From: Clusia tigrina
Taxonomy: Eukaryota; Arthropoda; Insecta; Diptera; Clusiidae
Assembly: GCA_920105625.2 (NCBI GenBank)
Contig: CAKKTE020000328.1
Coordinates: forward strand, 3,348,001 to 3,412,000
Reading direction: 5' to 3'
DNA length: 64,000 nucleotides
Shown here: in pieces, positions 59,047-64,000 of the stretch
How positions within the stretch are numbered: position 1 is the first letter of the stretch
Layout: every line of letters starts with the position of its first letter
The notes under the pieces: generated by a model
What the model was told of the DNA's origin: nothing
Database searches by the model: none
What the model saw: the letters and a program-made list of their open reading frames with translations, nothing else
Program-made: the position numbers and the translations under genes

Positions 59047-59242
59047 GAGTACTTTATTGTTACAAAATTTCAAGGTTTTATGACGCTCCAGTAAAAAGTT
59101 ACAAGCATTTGTATGTTGCAAACTTTGATAGGTGTAGGACGTACCGTATAGAAGTTAGGGCCATTTGAAGTTTTAGCAGTGTTTGATTTGGGACTCAAGG
59201 GTAGCATAGCTTTGAGCGATAGCTTAAATTGACAAGACGCTC
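59047..59242 (+). repeat. Representative monomer of the satellite
   Basis: This copy differs from the commonest base at only two positions I can see: TTAGCAG for TTATCAG, and GACGCTC for GAGGCTC at its end. Landmarks in order, by monomer position: GAGTACTTT edge (1), ATTTCAAGG (21), TATGACGCTCC (34), AAAAAGTTACAAG (47), GTATGTTGCAAAC (65), GATAGGTGTAGGACGTACC (81), AAGTTAGGGCCATTTG (106), TATCAGTGTTTG (128), GGGACTCAAGGG (144), TAGCTTTGAGCGATAGC (161), TTGACAAGAGGCTC (183). 196 is not a multiple of three and every frame meets stops, so the unit is not a protein repeat. Confidence 0.95.
59098..59130 (+). other. Strongly conserved core of the monomer (positions 52-84)
   Basis: The stretch from GTTACAAGCATTTG through TTGCAAACTTTGATA is almost unchanged from monomer to monomer across the window. 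The only common class change is TTTGTATG to TTTGTTTG, usually with GTTACAAG to GCTACAAG. Scattered copies have GTTGCAAG, ATTTATATG or GCAATTG. The monomer edge (GGCTCGAGTAC) and the GGACGTACCGTATAG segment vary far more. A low-variation window inside a satellite monomer can mark a protein-binding or nucleosome-positioning segment, but this is inference. It does not match the mammalian CENP-B box. Confidence 0.55.
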
Positions 59243-60810
59243 GAGTACTTTATTGTTACAAAATTTCAAGGTTTTATGACGCTCCAGTAAAAAGTTACAA
59301 GCATTTGTATGTTGCAAACTTTGATAGGTGTAGGACGTACCGTATAGAAGTTAGGGCCATTTGAAGTTTTATCAGTGTTTGATTTGGGACTCAAGGGTAG
59401 CATAGCTTTGAACGATAGCTTAAATTGAAAAGAGGCTCGAGTACTCTATTGTTACAAAATTTCAAGGTTTTATGACGCTCCAGTAAAAAGTTACAAGCAA
59501 TTGTATGTTGCAAACTATGATAGGTGTAGGACGCACCGTATAGAAGTTAGGGCCATTTGAAGTTTTATCAGTGTTTGATTTGGGACTCAAGGGTGGCATA
59601 GCTTTGAGCGATAGCTTAAGTTGACAAGAGGCTCGAGTACTTTATTGTTACAAAATTTCAAGGTTTTATGACGCTCCAGTAAAAAGTTACAAGCATTTGT
59701 ATGTTGCAAACTTTGATAGGTGTAGGATGTACCGTATAGAAGTTAGGGCCATATGAAGTTTTATCAGTATTTGATTTGGGACTCAAGGGTAGCATAGCTT
59801 TGAACGATAGCTTAAATTGAAAAGAGGCTCGAGTACTCTATTGTTACAAAATTTCAAGGTTTTATGACGCTCCAGTAAAAAGTTACAAGCATTTGTATGT
59901 TGCAAACTTTGATAGGTGTAGGACGCACCGTATAGAAGTTAGGGCCATTTGAAGTTTTATCAGTGTTTGATTTGGGACTCAAGGGTAGCATAGCTTTGAG
60001 CGATAGCTTAAGTTGACAAGAGGCTCGAGTACTTTATTGTTACAAAATTTCAAGGCTTTATCACGCTCCAGTAAAAAGTTACAAGCATTTGTATATTGCA
60101 AACTTTGATAGGTGTAGGACGTACCGTATAGAAGTTAGGGCCATTTGAAGTTTTATCAGTGTTTGATTTGGGACTCAAGGATAGCGTAGCTTTGAGCGAT
60201 AGCTTAAGTTGACAAGAGGCTCGAGTACTTTATTGTTACAAAATTTCAAGGTTTTATGACGCTCCAGTAAAAAGTTACAAGCATTTGTATGTTGCAAACT
60301 TTGATAGGTGTAGGACGTACCGTATAGAAGTTAGGGCCATTTGAAATTTTATCAGTGTTTGATTTGGGGCTCAAGGATAGCATAGCTTTGAGCGATAGCT
60401 TAAATTGAAAAGAGGCTCGAGTAATTTATTGTTACAAAATTTTAAGTTCTTATTAGGCTCCAGTAAAAAGTTACAAGCATTTGTATGTTGCAAACTTTGA
60501 TAGGTGTAGGACGTACCGTATAGAAGTAAGGGCCATTTGAAGTTTTATCAGTGTTTGATTTGGGACTCAAGGGTAGCATAGCTTTGAGCGATAGCTTAAA
60601 TTGAAAAGAGGCTCGAGTACTCTATTGTTACAAAATTTCAAGGTTTTATGACGCTCCAGTAAAAAGTTACAAGCATTTGTATGTTGCAAATTTTGATAGG
60701 TGTAGGACGCACCGTATAGAAGTTAGGGCCATTTGAAGTTTAATCAGTGTTTGATTTGGGACTCAAGGGTAGCATAGCTTTGAGCGATAGCTTAAGTTGA
60801 CAAGAGGCTC

Positions 60811-61790
60811 GAGTACTTTATTGTTACAAAATTTCAAGGTTTTATGACGCTCCAGTAAAAAGTTACAAGCATTTGTATGTTGCAAACTTTGATAGGTGTA
60901 GGACGTACCGTATAGAAGTTAGGGCCATTTGAAGTTTTGTCAGTGTTTGATTTGGGACTCAAGGGTAGCTTAGCTTTGAGCGATAGCTTAAATTGACAAG
61001 AGGCTCGAGTACTTTATTGTTACAAAATTTTAAGGTTTTATGACGCTCCAGTAAAAAGTTACAAGCATTTGTATGTTGCAAACTTTGATAGGTGTAGGAT
61101 GTACCGTATAGAAGTTAGGGCCATATGAAGTTTTATCAGTATTTGATTTGGGACTCAAGGGTAGCATAGCTTTGAGCGATAGCTTAAATTGACAAGAGGC
61201 TCGAGTACTTTATTGTTACAAAATTTCAAGGTTTTATGACGCTCCAGTGAAAAGTTACAAGCATTTATATGTTGCAAACTTTGATAGGTGTAGGACGTAC
61301 CGTATAGAAGTTAGGGCCATTTGAAGTTTTATCAGTGTTTGACTTGGGACTCAAGGGTAGCATAGCTTTGAGCGATATCTTAAATTGACAAGAAGCTCGA
61401 GTACTTTATTGTTACAAAATTTCAAGGTTTTATGACGCTCCAATAAAAAGTTACAAGCATTTGTATGTTGCAAACTTTGATAGGTGTATAACGCACCGTA
61501 TATAAGTTAGGGCCATTTGAAGTTTTGTCAGTGTTTGATTTGGGACTCAAGGGTAGCATAGCTTTGAGCGATATCTTAAATTGACAAGAAGCTCGAGTAC
61601 TTTATTGTTACAAAATTTCAAGGTTTTATGACGCTCCAGTAAACAGTTACAAGCATTTGTATGTTGCAAACTTTGATAGGTGTAGGACGTACCGTATAGA
61701 AGTTAGGGCCATTTGAAGTGTTAGGAGTGTTTGATTTGGGACTCAAGGGTAGCATAGCTTTGAGCGATAGCTTAAATTGACAAGATGCTC
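60811..61790 (+). repeat. 13-mer HOR, copy 2, first five monomers
   Basis: Starts: 60811, 61007, 61203, 61399, 61595. They match 58263-59242 at +2548 with roughly 1% difference, for example GGGTAGCTTAG near 60965, CCAGTGAAAAG near 61247, GTGTATAACGCACC near 61484, GTAAACAG near 61641 and TGTTAGGAG near 61719. The copy continues into the next block to about 62180. Confidence 0.83.
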
Positions 61791-62966
61791 GAGTACTTTA
61801 TTGTTACAAAATTTCAAGGTTTTATGACGCTCCAGTAAAAAGTTACAAGCATTTGTATGTTGCAAACTTTGATAGGTGTAGGACGTACCGTATAGAAGTT
61901 AGGGCCATTTGAAGTTTTATCAGTGTTTGATTTGGGACTCAAGGGTAGCATAGCTTTGAACGATAGCTTAAATTGAAAAGAGGCTCGAGTACTCTATTGT
62001 TACAAAATTTCAAGGTTTTATGACGCTCCAGTAAAAAGTTACAAGCAATTGTATGTTGCAAACTATGATAGGTGTAGGACGCACCGTATAGAAGTTAGGG
62101 CCATTTGAAGTTTTATCAGTGTTTGATTTGGGACTCAAGGGTAGCATAGCTTTGAGCGATAGCTTAAGTTGACAAGAGGCTCGAGTACTTTATTGTTACA
62201 AAATTTCAAGGTTTTATGACGCTGCAGTAAAAAGTTACAAGCATTTGTACGTTGCAAACTTTGATAGGTGTAGGACGTACCGTATAGAAGTTAGGGCCAT
62301 TTGAAGTTTTGTCAGTGTTTGATTTGGGACTCAAGGGTAGCATAGCTTTGAGCGATAGCTTAAATTGACAAGAGGCTCGAGTACTTTATTGTTATAAAAT
62401 TTTAAGGTTTTATGACACTCCAGTAAAAAGTTACAAGCCTTTGTATGTTGCAAACTTTGATAGGTGTGGGATGTACCGTATAGAAGTTAGGGCCATATGA
62501 AGTTTTATCAGTATTTGATTTGGGACTTAAGGGTAGCATAGCTTTGAACGATAGCTTAAATTGAAAAGAGGCTCGAGTACTCTATTGTTACAAAATTTCA
62601 AGGTTTTATGACGCTCCAGTAAAAAGTTACAAGCATTTGTATGTTGCAAACTTTGATAGGTGTAGGACGCACCGTATAAAAGTTAGGGCCATTTGAAGTT
62701 TTATCAGTGTTTGATTTGGGACTCAAGGGTAGCATAGCTTTGAGCGATAGCTTAAGTTGACAAGAGGCTCGAGTACTTTATTGTTACAAAATTTCAAGGT
62801 TTTATGACGCTCCAGTAGAAAGTTACAAGCATTTGTATGTTGCAAACTTTGATAGGTGTAGGACGTACCGTATAGAAGTTAGGGCCATTTGAAGTTTTGT
62901 CAGTGTTTGATTTGGGACTCAAGGGTAGCATAGCTTTGAGCGATAGCTTAAGTTGACAAGACGCTC
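61791..62966 (+). repeat. 6-mer HOR, copy 1 (1176 bp)
   Basis: Starts: 61791 (GATGCTCGAG), 61987 (ACTCTATTG, GCAATTG, ACTATGATAGG), 62183 (GCTGCAGTAA, GTACGTTGC), 62379 (TTATAAAATTTTAAGG, GACACTCC, AGCCTTTG, GTGGGATG, CCATATG), 62575 (ACTCTATTG, GGACGCACC) and 62771 (CAGTAGAAAG). The first two belong to the 13-mer. The unit then departs from it and is repeated. Confidence 0.87.
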
Positions 62967-63946
62967 GAGTACTTTATTGTTACAAAATTTCAAGGTTTTA
63001 TGACGCTCCAGTAAAAAGTTACAAGCATTTGTATGTTGCAAACTTTGATAGGTGTAGGACGTACCGTATAGAAGTTAGGGCCATTTGAAGTTTTATCAGT
63101 GTTTGATTTGGGACTCAAGGGTAGCATAGCTTTGAACGATAGCTTAAATTGAAAAGAGGCTCGAGTACTCTATTGTTACAAAATTTCAAGGTTTTATGAC
63201 GCTCCAGTAAAAAGTTACAAGCAATTGTATGTTGCAAACTATGATAGGTGTAGGACGCACCGTATAGAAGTTAGGGCCATTTGAAGTTTTATCAGTGTTT
63301 GATTTGGGACTCAAGGGTAGCATAGCTTTGAGCGATAGCTTAAGTTGACAAGAGGCTCGAGTACTTTATTGTTACAAAATTTCAAGGTTTTATGACGCTG
63401 CAGTAAAAAGTTACAAGCATTTGTACGTTGCAAACTTTGATAGGTGTAGGACGTACCGTATAGAAGTTAGGGCCATTTGAAGTTTTGTCAGTGTTTGATT
63501 TGGGACTCAAGGGTAGCATAGCTTTGAGCGATAGCTTAAATTGACAAGAGGCTCGAGTACTTTATTGTTATAAAATTTTAAGGTTTTATGACACTCCAGT
63601 AAAAAGTTACAAGCCTTTGTATGTTGCAAACTTTGATAGGTGTGGGATGTACCGTATAGAAGTTAGGGCCATATGAAGTTTTATCAGTATTTGATTTGGG
63701 ACTCAAGGGTAGCATAGCTTTGAACGATAGCTTAAATTGAAAAGAGGCTCGAGTACTCTATTGTTACAAAATTTCAAGGTTTTATGACGCTCCAGTAAAA
63801 AGTTACAAGCATTTGTATGTTGCAAACTTTGATAGGTGTAGGACGCACCGTATAGAAGTTAGGGCCATTTGAAGTTTTATCAGTGTTTGATTTGGGACTC
63901 AAGGGTAGCATAGCTTTGAGCGATAGCTTAAATTGAAAAGAGGCTC
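62967..63946 (+). repeat. 6-mer HOR, copy 2 (five complete monomers)
   Basis: Starts: 62967, 63163, 63359, 63555, 63751. All private markers of 61791-62770 recur at +1176, including TTATAAAATTTTAAGG, GACACTCC, GTACGTTGC and GCAATTG. Only scattered differences are seen, for example GGGACTTAAGG near 62523 versus GGGACTCAAGG near 63699, and ATAAAAG near 62676 versus ATAGAAG near 63852. Confidence 0.87.
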
Positions 63947-64000
63947 GAGTACTTTATTGTTACAAAATTTCAAGGCTTTCTGACGCTCCAGTAAAAAGTT
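63947..64000 (+). repeat. Partial monomer at the right edge
   Basis: The first 54 bases of a monomer, cut by the window end. It carries GGCTTTCTGACG, which places it near the 57480 and 60027 monomers (GGCTTTATG, GGCTTTATC) rather than the 62771 monomer that would be expected by the 6-mer phase. The array continues beyond the window. Confidence 0.85.

Larger units (their letters stand above)
58263..60810 (+). repeat. 13-mer HOR, copy 1 (2548 bp)
   Basis: Thirteen monomers of exactly 196 bp start at 58263, 58459 and then every 196 bp to 60615. Markers are TTTTAAGG at 58480, CCATATGAAG with CAGTATTTG, ATTTATATG, GATATCTTAAA twice, CCAATAAAAAG, GACGCTCGAG at 59243, and GCAATTGTATG with AACTATGATAGG near 59497. 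They recur at +2548. Confidence 0.87.
1..64000 (+). repeat. 196-bp tandem satellite array filling the whole window
   Basis: The window consists of 327 complete head-to-tail monomers plus one partial, all in the same orientation. Monomer starts are set at the GAGTAC-type edge after AAGAGGCTC. Spacing is 196 bp for most monomers. The shorter classes are 195, 194, 193, 189 and 188 bp, and the sum of the shortfalls (146 bp) closes exactly on 327 x 196. A typical monomer is about 37% G+C. There is no interruption by unique sequence, mobile element or inverted monomer. Long uninterrupted arrays of this kind are known from centromeric, pericentromeric and subtelomeric heterochromatin of plants and animals, so a eukaryotic nuclear chromosome is near certain. 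The satellite family itself is not recognised. Both window edges lie inside the array, so its full length is unknown. Confidence 0.99.

Noticed and set aside
1..64000. CRISPR array
   Set aside because: The repeats are contiguous 196-bp monomers with no unique spacers between short repeats.
1..64000. TTGACA near the monomer end as a bacterial -35 box, with ATTGTT or similar 17 bp downstream
   Set aside because: It is present in nearly every monomer by descent, has no good -10 match, no gene follows, and the array is eukaryotic in character.
1..64000. TTAGGG as a telomere repeat
   Set aside because: It occurs once per monomer inside GAAGTTAGGGCC and never in tandem, so it is chance.
1..64000. 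Mammalian-type CENP-B box
   Set aside because: No segment of the monomer carries the essential TTCG...CGGGA pattern.
1..64000. Retrotransposon, DNA transposon, rRNA, tRNA or other insertion
   Set aside because: The monomer phase can be followed without a break from 1 to 64000. Every shortfall is a deletion of 8 bp or less per monomer, leaving no room for an insertion.

Overview
The window is a single eukaryotic satellite DNA array with no genes. From base 1 to base 64000 it is built of head-to-tail copies of one AT-rich monomer of about 196 bp. Placing monomer starts on the GAGTAC (or variant) at the monomer edge, I count 327 complete monomers plus a 54-bp partial one at the right end, all in the same orientation. 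The net shortfall against 327 x 196 is 146 bp. It comes from recurring small deletions that give 195-, 194-, 193-, 189- and 188-bp monomers. A typical monomer has 73 G+C in 196 bp (about 37%). I see no unique sequence, transposon, rRNA, tRNA, CRISPR array or credible coding region. Such arrays are typical of centromeric, pericentromeric or subtelomeric heterochromatin in plants and animals. I do not recognise the family. One short segment resembles, from memory, a motif in the soybean centromere satellite CentGm, which is a weak hint of a plant.

The informative structure is in higher-order repeats (HORs): blocks of several distinguishable monomers that are duplicated as a unit. From left to right: a 7-monomer block (1-1366); two copies of a 13-mer of 2539 bp (1367-6444); a recombinant segment with two hybrid monomers (6445-7228); two copies of an 8-mer of 1562 bp (7229-10352); a transition (10353-11917); two copies of a 7-mer of about 1367 bp (11918-14650); a 13-mer of 2545 bp with a partial second copy (14651 to about 19090); an 11-mer of 2149 bp duplicated (about 18245-22540); and a 17-mer of 3322 bp duplicated (about 23642-30285).

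Near 30.29 kb the variant classes switch abruptly. The 'TTTGTTTG/GGATGCACC' class and the 3-bp CTC deletion, common to the left, disappear. New classes (GAGTAATTT with TTCTTATG; AAGATAGC; GCTGCAGTAA; TTTTAGGACG) take over. From 30.3 to 53 kb the order is more irregular, with short HORs such as 3-mers of 588 bp, and long-range copies 3.5 to 9 kb apart. At about 53.17-57.07 kb there are two copies of a 10-mer of 1951 bp in which I found no difference by eye. The right end (58.3-64 kb) has a 13-mer of 2548 bp and, nested in it, a 6-mer of 1176 bp.

The array therefore looks like a mosaic of unequal-crossover or amplification events of different ages. Hybrid monomers mark the exchange points. Monomer positions and periods come from direct reading and arithmetic. 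Identity estimates are by eye, and centromere function and taxon are inference.
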